Below are positions 17,300-26,194 of a stretch of 64,000 nt of DNA, piece by piece; the stretch's first letter is position 1, and each line of letters opens with the position of its first letter. Both the position numbers and the translations under genes were made by a program. The stretch is taken from NCBI GenBank assembly GCA_050248155.1, contig JBFWSW010000004.1:1-64000 (forward strand). Direction: 5' to 3'. The stretch comes from VFMC01 sp050248155. GTDB taxonomy: Bacteria > Actinomycetota > Acidimicrobiia > Acidimicrobiales > Ilumatobacteraceae. A model generated the notes under the pieces. The model saw nothing but the letters and a program-made list of their open reading frames with translations. It was not told where the DNA came from and did not search any database.

Positions 17300-18205
17300 A
17301 TGTTCGATCTCATTCGCGCGAACCGGCGGCGCAGCGTGCTCCTGGTCGCAGGCTTCGTGCTGTTCCTCGTCCTCGTCGGTGCCGCCTTCGGCCTGCTCAT
17401 CGGCAACGGTGTCATCGGCACGGTGATCGCCCTCATCATCTCGGGGGTCATCGCCTTCGTCTCGTACTGGAAGGCCGACTCGATCGCCCTCGCCGTCAGC
17501 CGGGCCAAGCCCGCCGACCGCCAGCAGTACCAGCGCCTCTACAACCTGGTCGAGGGCCTTTGCATCGCGAGCGGCCTGCCGCAGCCTCGCGTGTACATCA
17601 TCGACGATCCGGCTCCGAACGCGTTCGCCACCGGCCGCAACCCACGGCACGCGGCGATCGCGGTGACGAGCGGCCTGCTCGAGAAGATGAACCGGGTCGA
17701 GCTCGAAGGCGTGCTGGCGCACGAGCTCTCGCACATCCGCAACTACGACATCCTCGTGTCGACCCTGGCCGTCACGCTCGTCGGGGCCGTCGCCCTGCTC
17801 ACCGACCTCGCCATCCGCCTCATGTGGTGGAACGGCGGGCGTGTTTCGCGCGACGGCGACCGCCAGGGCGGGTCGAATCCGCTCGCGCTGGTCGGGTTCG
17901 CGCTGCTGATCTTCGCCCCGATCCTCGCACGCATCATGCAGGCCACGATCAGCCGCCAGCGCGAGACGCTCGCCGACGTGAGCGCCTGCCAGATGACCCG
18001 GTACCCGCCAGGCCTCATCTCGGCACTCGAGAAGCTGCGCGACGACACGACGGTCACCCACGCTGCCTCCACCGCCACTGCTCACATGTGGATCGAACAA
18101 CCCATGTCGGGTGTCGGTGACGAGGGCAGGCTCGGCAAGGTGCACCGACTCTTCGACACCCACCCCCCGCTCGAGGAGCGGATCGCCCTGTTGAGGGAGC
18201 TGTGA
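17300..18205 (+). CDS. htpX: M48 family membrane metalloprotease HtpX
   Basis: HtpX is a zinc protease of the inner membrane that degrades damaged membrane proteins. The 301-residue product has two N-terminal membrane helices (about 12-35 and 36-55), the zinc motif HELSH at residues 141-145, two more hydrophobic segments, and the third ligand region RETLADVSACQMT containing the conserved Glu. The ATG at 17300 is preceded by TACCCT (17285-17290), a likely -10 box giving a leader of only a few nucleotides. Its stop overlaps the next gene (TGATG). It pairs with lemA upstream. Confidence 0.92.
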   Translation: MFDLIRANRRRSVLLVAGFVLFLVLVGAAFGLLIGNGVIGTVIALIISGVIAFVSYWKADSIALAVSRAKPADRQQYQRLYNLVEGLCIASGLPQPRVYIIDDPAPNAFATGRNPRHAAIAVTSGLLEKMNRVELEGVLAHELSHIRNYDILVSTLAVTLVGAVALLTDLAIRLMWWNGGRVSRDGDRQGGSNPLALVGFALLIFAPILARIMQATISRQRETLADVSACQMTRYPPGLISALEKLRDDTTVTHAASTATAHMWIEQPMSGVGDEGRLGKVHRLFDTHPPLEERIALLREL

Positions 18206-19311
18206 TGACGACATCCATCCGTACCCGCACGTCCGTGGTCGCGGTCGTGGCGCTCACGGCGCTGCTCGCCGCGTGCGGTGGCGACGACGACTCGTCCCCG
18301 ACGACGACCGAGGCGGCGGCCACGACGACCGAGGCGCCGACGACGACCGAGGCGCCGACGACGACCGACGCCGGGCCCACCACCACCGCCCGGGCGACGA
18401 CCACCACCGCGCCCGCCGATCCCGTGATGCCGCTCACCGGCATGCCGATCGAGGACGAGGCGCTCGCCGCCCGGCCGGCGATGGTGGTGAAGATCGACAA
18501 CCACCCGCAGGCCCGCCCGCAGTACGGGCTGAACGCCGCCGACATCGTGTTCGAGGAGAACGTCGAGAACCTCACCCGGTTCGCTGCGGTGTTCCAGAGT
18601 CAGGACGCGCCCGATCGGGTCGGGCCCATCCGCTCCGGCCGCACGCAGGACATCGCGCTGCTCGGGTCGTTCGACCAGCCGCTGTTCGTGTGGAGCGGCG
18701 GCAACGCCAACGTCACCCGCGCCATCCGCGACAGCGACCTCGTCGAGCTGAGCCCCAGCTCGACCAAGAACCACAACTTCTTCCGCGACAACAGCCGTGG
18801 CGTCGACAGCGAGCACACGCTGTTCGCGCACATGGACGGCATGTACGAGGAGTTCACGCCCGTCTTCGCACCCGCGCCGCCGCAGCAGTTCACGTACCGC
18901 GAGGAGGGTGAGGCGTTCAACGGCGACGACGCCTCCGGCGTCGACCTCGACATGGACGGCGTCAAGGTGAACTGGACGTGGGACGCCGACAGCACCAGCT
19001 ACCTGCGTTCGCAGGGCGGCAAGCCGCACCAGGACGCGACCCTCGGCCAGGTGGACGCGGCGAACGTCGTGGTGCTCGAGGTCGAGTACAAGCCGAGTCC
19101 CGCCGACGCACGCAGCCCCGAGGCGCAGACGGTGGGTACCGGCAACGCATGGGTGTTCACCGGTGGCGTCATGATCGAGGGCACCTGGGAGCGTGACGAC
19201 CGGCTCGAGACCTTCCAGCTGAAGGACGACTCGGGCAGCGTCATCGCGCTCACACCCGGCCGGACCTGGGTCGAGCTGGCCCGCGCCGACTCCGTCTCGC
19301 CGGTCACCTGA
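18205..19311 (+). CDS. DUF3048 domain lipoprotein
   Basis: The 368-residue protein has a lipoprotein signal with a lipobox ending in LLAACGG, so it should be anchored on the outer face of the membrane after cleavage before Cys. A Thr-rich repeat linker (TTTEAP copies, about residues 31-70) leads to the DUF3048 domain (about residues 75-365), recognised by MVVKIDNHPQARPQYGL, RVGPIRSGRTQD and the C-terminal GRTWVEL. The function of the family (YerB-like) is unknown. The ATG at 18205 is chosen over the GTG at 18202 because the GAGGGAG ribosome site is then 5 nt upstream. It overlaps the htpX stop by one base. Confidence 0.88.
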   Translation: MTTSIRTRTSVVAVVALTALLAACGGDDDSSPTTTEAAATTTEAPTTTEAPTTTDAGPTTTARATTTTAPADPVMPLTGMPIEDEALAARPAMVVKIDNHPQARPQYGLNAADIVFEENVENLTRFAAVFQSQDAPDRVGPIRSGRTQDIALLGSFDQPLFVWSGGNANVTRAIRDSDLVELSPSSTKNHNFFRDNSRGVDSEHTLFAHMDGMYEEFTPVFAPAPPQQFTYREEGEAFNGDDASGVDLDMDGVKVNWTWDADSTSYLRSQGGKPHQDATLGQVDAANVVVLEVEYKPSPADARSPEAQTVGTGNAWVFTGGVMIEGTWERDDRLETFQLKDDSGSVIALTPGRTWVELARADSVSPVT

Positions 19312-19369
19312 CCGCCCACTCCGACCTCACCCGGGCGGAATGGCCGTGGGTCGGCCCCGGCCCGAACGG

Positions 19370-19375
19370 TACGAT
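19370..19375 (+). promoter_or_regulatory. -10 box of pdxS (leaderless)
   Basis: TACGAT ends 6 nt before the ATG at 19382, with no ribosome site, so the mRNA probably begins at the start codon. This box decides the start; an in-frame ATG at 19340 lies upstream of it. Confidence 0.65.
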
Positions 19376-19381
19376 GGTGCC

Positions 19382-20275
19382 ATGACCTCGAACCCTGCCG
19401 CGTCCACCGGCACCTACCGCGTCAAGCGCGGGCTGGCCGAGATGATGAAGGGCGGCGTCATCATGGACGTCGTCACACCCGATCAGGCCAAGGTCGCCGA
19501 GGATGCAGGGGCGTGCGCCGTCATGGCGCTCGAGCGCGTGCCCGCCGACATCCGCCGCGACGGCGGCGTTGCCCGGATGAGCGACCCCGAGATGATCGAG
19601 GGCATCAAGGCCGCGGTCACCATCCCGGTGATGGCCAAGGCGCGCATCGGCCACTTCGTCGAGGCACAGATCCTCGAGGCGCTCGGCGTCGACTACGTCG
19701 ACGAGAGCGAGGTGCTCACCCCGGCAGACGAGGTGCACCACATCGACAAGTTCGCGTTCACCGTTCCCTTCGTCTGCGGTGCCACCAACCTCGGTGAGGC
19801 GCTGCGCCGCATCAGCGAAGGTGCGTCGATGATCCGCTCGAAGGGCGAGGCCGGCACCGGCAACATCGTCGAGGCGGTGCGGCACCTGCGCAACATCATC
19901 GGCGACATCCGCAAGATCGGGCAGGCCGATTCGGCCGAGCTCTTCCAGTGGGCCAAGCAGATGCAGGCGCCGCTGCCCCTCGTGCAGGAGATCGCCGAGA
20001 CCGGCTGGCTGCCCGTGCCGCTGTTCTGCGCCGGTGGCATCGCCACGCCGGCCGACGCGGCCCTCGCCATGCAGCTCGGCGCCGAGGCGGTGTTCGTCGG
20101 GTCGGGCATCTTCAAGAGCGACGATCCGTTCCCGCGGGCCAAGGCGATCGTCGAGGCGACGACCCACTTCCGCGATCCGCACATCCTCGCCAAGGTCAGC
20201 CGCGGGCTCGGCGCCCCGATGACCGGCATCGGCATGGACGAGATCAACCAGCGCTACGCCGATCGAGGTTGGTGA
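19382..20275 (+). CDS. pdxS: Pyridoxal 5'-phosphate synthase subunit PdxS
   Basis: PdxS joins ribose 5-phosphate, glyceraldehyde 3-phosphate and ammonia (from PdxT) into pyridoxal phosphate. The 297-residue TIM-barrel protein is nearly textbook in sequence: KGGVIMDVV, ALERVPADIR, the catalytic Lys in MAKARIGHF, the second Lys in IRSKGEAGTGN, and FCAGGIATPADAAL. It is followed after 35 bp by pdxT, its glutaminase partner. Members of the family are about 290-305 residues long. Confidence 0.97.
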   Translation: MTSNPAASTGTYRVKRGLAEMMKGGVIMDVVTPDQAKVAEDAGACAVMALERVPADIRRDGGVARMSDPEMIEGIKAAVTIPVMAKARIGHFVEAQILEALGVDYVDESEVLTPADEVHHIDKFAFTVPFVCGATNLGEALRRISEGASMIRSKGEAGTGNIVEAVRHLRNIIGDIRKIGQADSAELFQWAKQMQAPLPLVQEIAETGWLPVPLFCAGGIATPADAALAMQLGAEAVFVGSGIFKSDDPFPRAKAIVEATTHFRDPHILAKVSRGLGAPMTGIGMDEINQRYADRGW

Positions 20276-20310
20276 TCCGCTGATGCCGGCGGCAGGGGAG
20301 CGGCCCCCAG

Positions 20311-20934
20311 GTGAACGCCACCTCTGCGTCGTCGCGCCCGCTCGTCGGCGTGCTCGCCCTGCAGGGCGCGTTCCACGCGCACGAGCGGGTGCTGCAGCGC
20401 CTCGGCGCTGACACGCGGCAGGTTCGCACCCCGGCCGACCTCGACGGGCTCGATGCGCTCGTGATCCCCGGCGGCGAGAGCACCACGATGTCGCGGCTGC
20501 TCGACACGGCCGGCCTCTTCGACCCCATCGGCGATCGGCTCGCTCACGGCATGCCGACCTTCGGGACGTGTGCGGGGATGATCCTCCTCGCCAGCAACGT
20601 GCTCGACGGCCGGCCCGACCAGCGCAGCTTCGCCACGATCGACGTCTCCGTCCGCCGCAACGGCTACGGACGCCAGGTCGACAGCTTCGAGCGCGACATC
20701 GCGTTCGGGTCCTCCGGATCGGATCGCCCGTTCCACGCGGTGTTCATCCGTGCGCCCAAGGTCGAGCACGTCGGGCCGGAGGTCGAGGTGCTGGCCACGC
20801 TCGACGGGGTGCCGGTGCTGGCGCGGCAGGGGGCGGTGCTCGTCGCCTCGTTCCATCCCGAGCTCACCGACGACGACCGTCTGCACGCCACCTTCCTCGA
20901 CATGGTCCATACTGCTCGGGCGCAGGCCGCCTGA
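20311..20934 (+). CDS. pdxT: Pyridoxal 5'-phosphate synthase glutaminase subunit PdxT
   Basis: PdxT releases ammonia from glutamine and channels it to PdxS. The 207-residue class I glutaminase has the family motif GGESTTMSRLL, the nucleophile Cys in FGTCAGMILLA, and the His-Glu pair in FHPELTDD near the C-terminus. The GTG start at 20311 is preceded by AGGGGAG about 8 nt upstream. It follows pdxS by 35 bp and precedes yebC, the usual actinobacterial order. Confidence 0.96.
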   Translation: MNATSASSRPLVGVLALQGAFHAHERVLQRLGADTRQVRTPADLDGLDALVIPGGESTTMSRLLDTAGLFDPIGDRLAHGMPTFGTCAGMILLASNVLDGRPDQRSFATIDVSVRRNGYGRQVDSFERDIAFGSSGSDRPFHAVFIRAPKVEHVGPEVEVLATLDGVPVLARQGAVLVASFHPELTDDDRLHATFLDMVHTARAQAA

Positions 20935-20973
20935 GACACCTCGTCCGACTCATCCGAAACGGAGCATCACGTC

Positions 20974-21714
20974 ATGTCCGGCCACTCCAAATGGGCAACG
21001 ATCAAGCACAAGAAGGGCGCGACCGACGCCCGCCGTGCCAAGGTCTTCGCCAAGATCGCGCGTCAACTCGAGGTCGCCGCCCGTGACGGCGGCGGCGATC
21101 CGTCCAGCAATGCCACGCTGCGCACGTTCGTCCTGAAGGCCAAGGCCGCACAGATGAACAACGACCTCATCGACCGGGCGATCAAGCGGGGCACGGGTCA
21201 GAACGACGGGGGCACCTACGAGACGATCACCTACGAGGGCTACGCGCCCGGCGGCGTCGGATTGCTGATCGACGTGCTCACCGACAACCGCAACCGCACC
21301 AGCGCCGACGTGCGCAACGTGTTCTCGAAGATGGGCGGCTCGCTCGCCGAGCCCGGCGCGGTCAGTTGGCAGTTCAGCCGCAAGGGCGTCATCATCGCGA
21401 GCGGTGGTGAGGACGAGGTGATGATGGCTGCGCTGGAGGCCGGCGCCGACGACGTGGCCCCCGACGGCGACGACTGGCGCATCACCTGCCCGCCGTCGGA
21501 CGTGTACCACGTCCGCGACGCGCTCGAGGCGGCCGGCGTGACGGTCTCGTCGGCCGAGTCCACGATGGTGTCGTCGACGACCATCGAGGTCGCCGATGTC
21601 GACGATGCTCGCAAGATCCTCCGCATCGTCGACGCGCTCGAAGACAACGACGACGTCCAGGACGTCTACGGCAACTTCGACATCAGCGACGACATCATGG
21701 AAGCGGTCGGCTGA
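20974..21714 (+). CDS. yebC: YebC/PmpR family protein
   Basis: YebC proteins bind DNA as regulators or, as shown more recently in some bacteria, help ribosomes at polyproline stretches. The 246-residue protein starts MSGHSKWATIKHKKG, the family hallmark, and carries AAQMNNDLIDRAIKRG, the YEGYAPGGVG loop and the C-terminal VYGNFDISDD motif. It lies directly upstream of a peroxiredoxin gene and ruvCAB, the standard neighbourhood. A GGAG site lies 9-10 nt before the ATG. Confidence 0.96.
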   Translation: MSGHSKWATIKHKKGATDARRAKVFAKIARQLEVAARDGGGDPSSNATLRTFVLKAKAAQMNNDLIDRAIKRGTGQNDGGTYETITYEGYAPGGVGLLIDVLTDNRNRTSADVRNVFSKMGGSLAEPGAVSWQFSRKGVIIASGGEDEVMMAALEAGADDVAPDGDDWRITCPPSDVYHVRDALEAAGVTVSSAESTMVSSTTIEVADVDDARKILRIVDALEDNDDVQDVYGNFDISDDIMEAVG

Positions 21715-22178
21715 TGGCCGTCGGGGTCGGCGACGCCGCGCCGGCCTTCTCGCTCCCGGCCACCGGTGGCGGCGCCGACGGCCACACCATCTCGCTCGCC
21801 GACTACGCCGGTCGTCCGGTGGTGCTCGTCTTCTACCCAGGCGACGACACGCCCGTCTGCACCAAGCAGCTCAACAGCTACAACGACGGCCTCGGTCAGT
21901 TCCAGGCGCTCGACGCGCAGGTGCTGGCGATCTCGGCCCAGGGCATCGAGAGCCACGAGCGGTTCAGCGGCAAGCACGGCTTCCAGTTCCCGCTGCTCGC
22001 CGACACCGACAAGCACGTCGCCGGCCTGTACGGCACGCTCGGCCCGCTCGGGTTCCCCCGGCGCAGCGTGTTCGTCATCGACGGATCGGGCACGGTGCGC
22101 TACGCCCATCGCGCCATCGCCGGGCTGACCTTCCGGCCCGTCAGCGAGCTCATCGACGTCCTTCGCAACCTTGGCTGA
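21714..22178 (+). CDS. Peroxiredoxin, Bcp/AhpC-TSA family
   Basis: The 154-residue thioredoxin-fold protein should reduce peroxides with a thiol. The peroxidatic Cys lies in YPGDDTPVCTKQLNSY (about residues 42-57), the typical Bcp/AhpC-TSA loop, and the conserved FPLLAD and SVFVIDGSGTVRYAH motifs follow. I see no second Cys at the usual resolving position five residues later, so it may work as a 1-Cys enzyme or use an outside thiol. Its ATG overlaps the last base of the yebC stop. A peroxiredoxin between yebC and ruvC is an insertion in the usual order. Confidence 0.88.
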   Translation: MAVGVGDAAPAFSLPATGGGADGHTISLADYAGRPVVLVFYPGDDTPVCTKQLNSYNDGLGQFQALDAQVLAISAQGIESHERFSGKHGFQFPLLADTDKHVAGLYGTLGPLGFPRRSVFVIDGSGTVRYAHRAIAGLTFRPVSELIDVLRNLG

Positions 22179-22206
22179 GATCCACGCCTGGTCAGGCGGC
22201 CGCTGC

Positions 22207-22212
22207 TAGCGT
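22207..22212 (+). promoter_or_regulatory. -10 box ahead of leaderless frame before ruvC
   Basis: TAGCGT is followed 7 nt later by a GTG codon at 22220, not by the ruvC ATG at 22252. If transcription starts at the usual distance, the mRNA begins at that GTG. Confidence 0.5.
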
Positions 22213-22219
22213 CGTACAC

Positions 22220-22255
22220 GTGTTCGTACCGGTTGTCCCTCGCTTCGCGGCATGA
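22220..22255 (+). CDS. Possible leaderless 11-codon leader peptide coupled to ruvC
   Basis: GTG at 22220 opens an 11-codon frame (MFVPVVPRFAA) whose TGA stop overlaps the ruvC ATG as ATGA. A TANNNT box lies 7 nt before the GTG and there is no ribosome site near the ruvC start, so ribosomes may start on this leaderless frame and reinitiate on ruvC. Translation of the peptide is an inference from the layout only. Confidence 0.4.
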   Translation: MFVPVVPRFAA

Positions 22256-22752
22256 TCGTCCTCGGGATCGACCCGGGCCTCACCCGGTGCGGCTACGCCG
22301 TCGTCGAGGGAACGGGCAACCGGTCGGTGCGCGCGCTCTCGTTGGGCGTCATCCGCACCGCACCGAACGTCGCCCTGCCCCACCGCCTCGCCGAGCTGCG
22401 TGGCGAGCTCGCCTCGCTCATCGCCGAGTTCGCGCCCCACGCCGTGGCGGTCGAGCAGGTTTTCTTCCAGGTGAACGTTCGCACGGCGATGAGCGTGGGG
22501 CAGGCGAGCGGCCTGGCTCTGGCCGAGGCCGCGGCCGCCGGCTGCACGGTCGCGCAGTACACCCCGAACCAGGTCAAGAACGCCGTTGCCGGGTGGGGCG
22601 GTGCCGGCAAGGTGCAGGTGCAGAAGATGGTCCAGGCGCGCCTCGGCCTCGCGTCGCCACCACAACCGGCCGACGCGGCCGATGCCGCAGCGCTCGCGCT
22701 GTGCCACCTGACGATGGCGCCGTATGCCGAGCGGGTGGGAGCGGCGTCGTGA
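22252..22752 (+). CDS. ruvC: Holliday junction endonuclease RuvC
   Basis: RuvC cuts Holliday junctions during recombination repair, working with RuvAB. The 166-residue RNase H-fold protein begins VLGIDPGLTRCGYAVV with the first catalytic Asp, and has AVEQVFFQVNV with the catalytic Glu and the C-terminal ADAADAAALALCH with the last acidic pair. Length matches the family. Its stop overlaps the GTG start of ruvA. No Shine-Dalgarno site is seen before its ATG; an 11-codon frame overlaps the start. Confidence 0.96.
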   Translation: MIVLGIDPGLTRCGYAVVEGTGNRSVRALSLGVIRTAPNVALPHRLAELRGELASLIAEFAPHAVAVEQVFFQVNVRTAMSVGQASGLALAEAAAAGCTVAQYTPNQVKNAVAGWGGAGKVQVQKMVQARLGLASPPQPADAADAAALALCHLTMAPYAERVGAAS

Positions 22753-23351
22753 TCGGGTCGCTCCGCGGGACGGTGCTCGAGCGCACCAGCGAGTCGTCGG
22801 TGCTGATCGAGGTCGGGGGGGTCGGTTACGTCGTCACCGTCACCCCGCGCACGCTCGCCGAGCTCGAGCCGTCCTCGCCGGCGTTCCTCTACATCCACCA
22901 CCACATCCGCGAAGACGCGCAGACGTTGTTCGGCTTCCGTCAGCGCGACGAGCGCTCGGCCTTCGAGGTCCTCATCGCCACCCACGGCGTCGGTCCGGCG
23001 CTGGCCATGGCCATCCTCGCAACGCACGCGCCCGCCGCGCTCGTCGACATCGTCGCCACCGGCGACCTGGCGGCGTTCACCCTCGTGCCCGGCGTCGGCA
23101 AGAAGACGGCCGAGCGCCTGCTGGTCGAGCTGCGCAACCGGCTCGACCTGCCCATCCTCGACCCGGTCGGTGCCGGCGTGGGCGGAGGAGGGGCAGGCAG
23201 CACCGCGATCGGTGACGTTCGAGAAGCGCTCACCGGTCTCGGGTACGGGCCCGACGAGGTGCGCGAGGCGCTGCGCGAGCTGCCGGCAGGCGACGACGCG
23301 CCATCGTTGCTGCGCGACGCGCTGAAGCTGCTGGGGGCCAAGCGTGCGTGA
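22749..23351 (+). CDS. ruvA: Holliday junction branch migration protein RuvA
   Basis: RuvA binds the four-way junction and loads the RuvB motor. The 200-residue protein begins VIGSLRGTVLE and has an N-terminal OB fold, two helix-hairpin-helix motifs (HGVGPALAMAIL and VPGVGKKTAERLLVEL), a Gly-rich linker (about 140-155) and a C-terminal RuvB-binding domain (EALTGLGYGPDEVREAL). The GTG at 22749 overlaps the ruvC stop and its end overlaps ruvB by 8 bases. Confidence 0.96.
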   Translation: MIGSLRGTVLERTSESSVLIEVGGVGYVVTVTPRTLAELEPSSPAFLYIHHHIREDAQTLFGFRQRDERSAFEVLIATHGVGPALAMAILATHAPAALVDIVATGDLAAFTLVPGVGKKTAERLLVELRNRLDLPILDPVGAGVGGGGAGSTAIGDVREALTGLGYGPDEVREALRELPAGDDAPSLLRDALKLLGAKRA

Positions 23352-24378
23352 CGAGTTCCTCGATCCCCATCCTGTCAACGAGGCCGATCAGGTCGACGAG
23401 GTCGGGCTGCGCCCGCGGCGTCTGTCGGAGTTCATCGGCCAGCGCGAGCTCAAAGAGCACCTGTCGATCGTCCTTGAAGCGGCGAAGCGCCGCGGCCAAC
23501 CCGCCGACCACCTGCTCATGGCGGGCCCGCCCGGATTGGGCAAGACCAGCATGGCCGGCATCGTCGCGGCCGAGATGGGGGTGCACCTGCACATCACGTC
23601 GGGTCCCGCGCTCGAGCGCGCCGGCGACCTCGCCGCCATCCTCACCAAGCTCGAGCAGGGCGACGTGCTGTTCATCGACGAGATCCACCGGCTGTCGCGC
23701 GCCGTCGAGGAGATCCTGTACCCGGCGATGGAGGACTTCCAGCTCGACATCGTCGTCGGGAAGGGCCCGGCGGCTTCGAGCATCCGCCTGACGCTGCCAC
23801 CGTTCACGCTCGTCGGCGCGACCACGCGCACGGGCATGATCACCGGTCCGCTGCGCGACCGGTTCGGCCTCGTCGCCCGGCTCGACTTCTACGCCGACGA
23901 CGAGCTCGAGGCGATCGTGGTGCGCGCCGCCGGCATCTTGCAGGTCGAGATCGAGACCGAGGGTGCGTGGGAGATCGCCCGCCGCTCGCGCGGTACGCCA
24001 CGCATCGCCAACCGCCTGCTGCGCCGTGTGCGCGACTACGCCGAGGTGCGCGGCGACGGCAGCATCAGCGCGGCGACGGCCAAGGCCGGCCTGCAGCTGT
24101 TCGGCGTCGACGGGCTCGGGCTCGACAAGATCGACCGCGCCATCCTGTCGGCCATCTGCCAGCAGTTCGGCGGCGGCCCGGTCGGGCTCAGCACCCTCGC
24201 GATCAGCGTGGGCGAGCAACCCGAGACCGTCGAGGACATGTACGAGCCGTTCCTCATCCAGCAGGGCATGATCGCCCGCACGCCGCGCGGCCGCATCGCG
24301 ATGCCCGCCGCCTGGGCCCACCTCGGCCTGCCGTTGCCTGCCGACCGCGGCTCTGGCATGCCGTCGCTGTTCGACTGA
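23344..24378 (+). CDS. ruvB: Holliday junction branch migration helicase RuvB
   Basis: RuvB is the hexameric AAA+ motor of branch migration. The 344-residue protein has the N-terminal LRPRRLSEFIGQ-type motif, Walker A (AGPPGLGKTSMA), Walker B (DVLFIDEIHRLSR), sensor 1 (LVGATTRTGMI), the arginine finger (PLRDRFGLV) and a C-terminal winged helix ending near PADRGSGMPSLFD. The GTG start at 23344 overlaps ruvA. It ends 3 bp from the convergent gene on the minus strand. Confidence 0.97.
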   Translation: MRDEFLDPHPVNEADQVDEVGLRPRRLSEFIGQRELKEHLSIVLEAAKRRGQPADHLLMAGPPGLGKTSMAGIVAAEMGVHLHITSGPALERAGDLAAILTKLEQGDVLFIDEIHRLSRAVEEILYPAMEDFQLDIVVGKGPAASSIRLTLPPFTLVGATTRTGMITGPLRDRFGLVARLDFYADDELEAIVVRAAGILQVEIETEGAWEIARRSRGTPRIANRLLRRVRDYAEVRGDGSISAATAKAGLQLFGVDGLGLDKIDRAILSAICQQFGGGPVGLSTLAISVGEQPETVEDMYEPFLIQQGMIARTPRGRIAMPAAWAHLGLPLPADRGSGMPSLFD

Positions 24379-24381
24379 GGG

Positions 24382-26178
24382 TCAGCCCGAGCTGTCGACC
24401 ACGGCTGCGAGCACGTCCTCGATCGGCAGCAAGCCGGTGCTGATCGACAGCAGCCGGCCATCGCCGAGGTCGACGACGTACGGCACCGGTGCCCAGTCGA
24501 GTGCGACCGCGTACGAGAACACCGGCTCGCCCTCTAGCACGAGTGCCGAGACCATGCCGGCGTCGGCGACGACGCAGTTCGTGCCGGCCGCCGATCCGGT
24601 GAGCGCGGCGGTCTCGCTGACGATCTGCACGCCGGAGAGCGCGGGAGGGTCGAGGTCGAAGCCGGCGATGGCCGCATCGGTCGGACGAGCCACGAGCGCG
24701 TCGGCGAGCGCGATCACCTGGTCGGCGTCGAACCCGCGCTCGCGGATGTAGACCTCGCTGCCGTCGTCGAGCACCCACGAGGCCTCGCCCTGGCCGTCGC
24801 CCGCGATGCGGACGTCGGCCGGCTCGAACGGGTCCGGGGTGGTGGAGCGCTGATCGGTGAAGAACCTCTCGACGATGGCGTACGGCCCGGCGGCTCCGAG
24901 CGTCGGGTTGGCGATCAGCTGCACCGGATGCGGCCCGGCGCGCGGATGGATGTAGAGCCCGATCGGCCCGGTGTGGCCTTGCTCGGCTCGGGTCGGGCAG
25001 CCATCGAGCTGCAGCACGGGCGCCACCAGCGGCGGATCGAAGGGGGGCACGGCCCGAGGCGACACGGCGATCCATGCCAGCGCGCCGGGCAGCTCGGTCA
25101 CCGACGGAGCGGTCGTCGTCACGAGCACAGGGCCGGGCCCGTCGTCGCGTGGCGGCCACCGGCTGACGACCGCGTAGCCGGTGTCGATCGACAGCTCGAG
25201 GTACGCGTCGTCGACCGGTGCGCCCACCGGCACGCGGGCCAGCTCGACCGAGCTCGTCGCATCGACCACGACGAGGTCGGTGCGCTCAAGCCAGCCGATC
25301 CGCGTGCCGTCGTGCGACACGGTGAACGAGCGCTGGCACGGTCCGGTGCACCCCGGCACGTAGATGTCGTAGACGTCGTGCAACCCGAGCGCTGCAGCGC
25401 TCGGTACGTCGACGTCCCCGATCGACAGGATCGTCGGGCTCGACGATCCGAGCAGCCGGCGCTCGCCGACGATCAACCCGGTCGACGCCAGGTGGAGTCG
25501 GCTGTCGTCGAGCTCCCACCCACTGCCGGCGCCGGGGAACGTGGCGACGGTCTCGCCCGTCGACAGATCCTCGGCGATCACCGTGTTCGCAGGCGCCGCG
25601 GTGTCGGGCGGCTGCTCGACCTCGAAGAGCACGATCGTCCGGCCGTCCACCACGTTGACGTCGTGGATGGTGACCCAGCCGCCCCAATCGTGACCCGGGC
25701 GCACCTCCTCGGCGACCAGCTGGCCGAACCCGTCGTAGGACAGGAAGATCGGGGACGTGTCGGCCGCGGGGAAGTGACCCCAGCCCGACCGCCGCTGGGC
25801 CAGCACGCGGCCGTCGGGGAGACGCATCGCGAACGACGTCGCCTCGCTGGTCAACCGACGGGCCCCGCCGTACCCATAGGTCCACACCCCGGACGGGCCC
25901 GCGGTCAACACGTCGAGACCGTCGGCCGACGTCGGCGCCACGGGCGGCGCAGTCGTGGTGACCGGTGCTGTCGACGGAGGGACCGTGGCGGGTGATGTCG
26001 TGGCCGGCGGGGTCGTGACCGGGGTGGTCGTGAGCGAGGGAGTCGTCGCCGGAACGGTCGTCGGCGGCGCCGTGTCGCCGGCGCGCTCCGTGTCATCGCC
26101 GCTTCGGACCGCGACGGTCACCCCGACGGCGACGATCACCACGGCACCGACCAGCATGAGGCGACGACCATGCCGCAT
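24382..26178 (-). CDS. Membrane-anchored Thr/Pro-linker protein of unknown function
   Basis: I do not recognise this 598-residue protein. Residues about 7-25 form a hydrophobic helix after an RHGRR stretch, then a Thr/Pro/Val-rich linker runs to about residue 85, and the remaining ~510 residues are rich in beta-strand patterns, suggesting an extracellular propeller or sandwich domain. A small Cys pair (CTGPC) is seen in the middle. The C-terminal ~80 residues contain further hydrophobic strands but no anchor. The start at 26178 gives positive charges before the helix; ATG at 26157 is an alternative. It lies 16 bp after the dienelactone hydrolase gene on the same strand and converges on ruvB. 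Confidence 0.7.
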   Translation of the reverse strand: MRHGRRLMLVGAVVIVAVGVTVAVRSGDDTERAGDTAPPTTVPATTPSLTTTPVTTPPATTSPATVPPSTAPVTTTAPPVAPTSADGLDVLTAGPSGVWTYGYGGARRLTSEATSFAMRLPDGRVLAQRRSGWGHFPAADTSPIFLSYDGFGQLVAEEVRPGHDWGGWVTIHDVNVVDGRTIVLFEVEQPPDTAAPANTVIAEDLSTGETVATFPGAGSGWELDDSRLHLASTGLIVGERRLLGSSSPTILSIGDVDVPSAAALGLHDVYDIYVPGCTGPCQRSFTVSHDGTRIGWLERTDLVVVDATSSVELARVPVGAPVDDAYLELSIDTGYAVVSRWPPRDDGPGPVLVTTTAPSVTELPGALAWIAVSPRAVPPFDPPLVAPVLQLDGCPTRAEQGHTGPIGLYIHPRAGPHPVQLIANPTLGAAGPYAIVERFFTDQRSTTPDPFEPADVRIAGDGQGEASWVLDDGSEVYIRERGFDADQVIALADALVARPTDAAIAGFDLDPPALSGVQIVSETAALTGSAAGTNCVVADAGMVSALVLEGEPVFSYAVALDWAPVPYVVDLGDGRLLSISTGLLPIEDVLAAVVDSSG

Positions 26179-26194
26179 GCTGCGTGCCCGCTCG

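Noticed and set aside
18292..18420. Tandem DNA repeat in the DUF3048 gene
   Set aside because: It is the coding for a Thr-rich linker (TTTEAP units) behind a lipobox, common in secreted proteins, and is not a separate element.
21596..22255. 219-codon frame ending on the ruvC start
   Set aside because: Most of it is a shadow of yebC and the peroxiredoxin; only the last 11 codons after the TAGCGT box are kept as a possible leader peptide.
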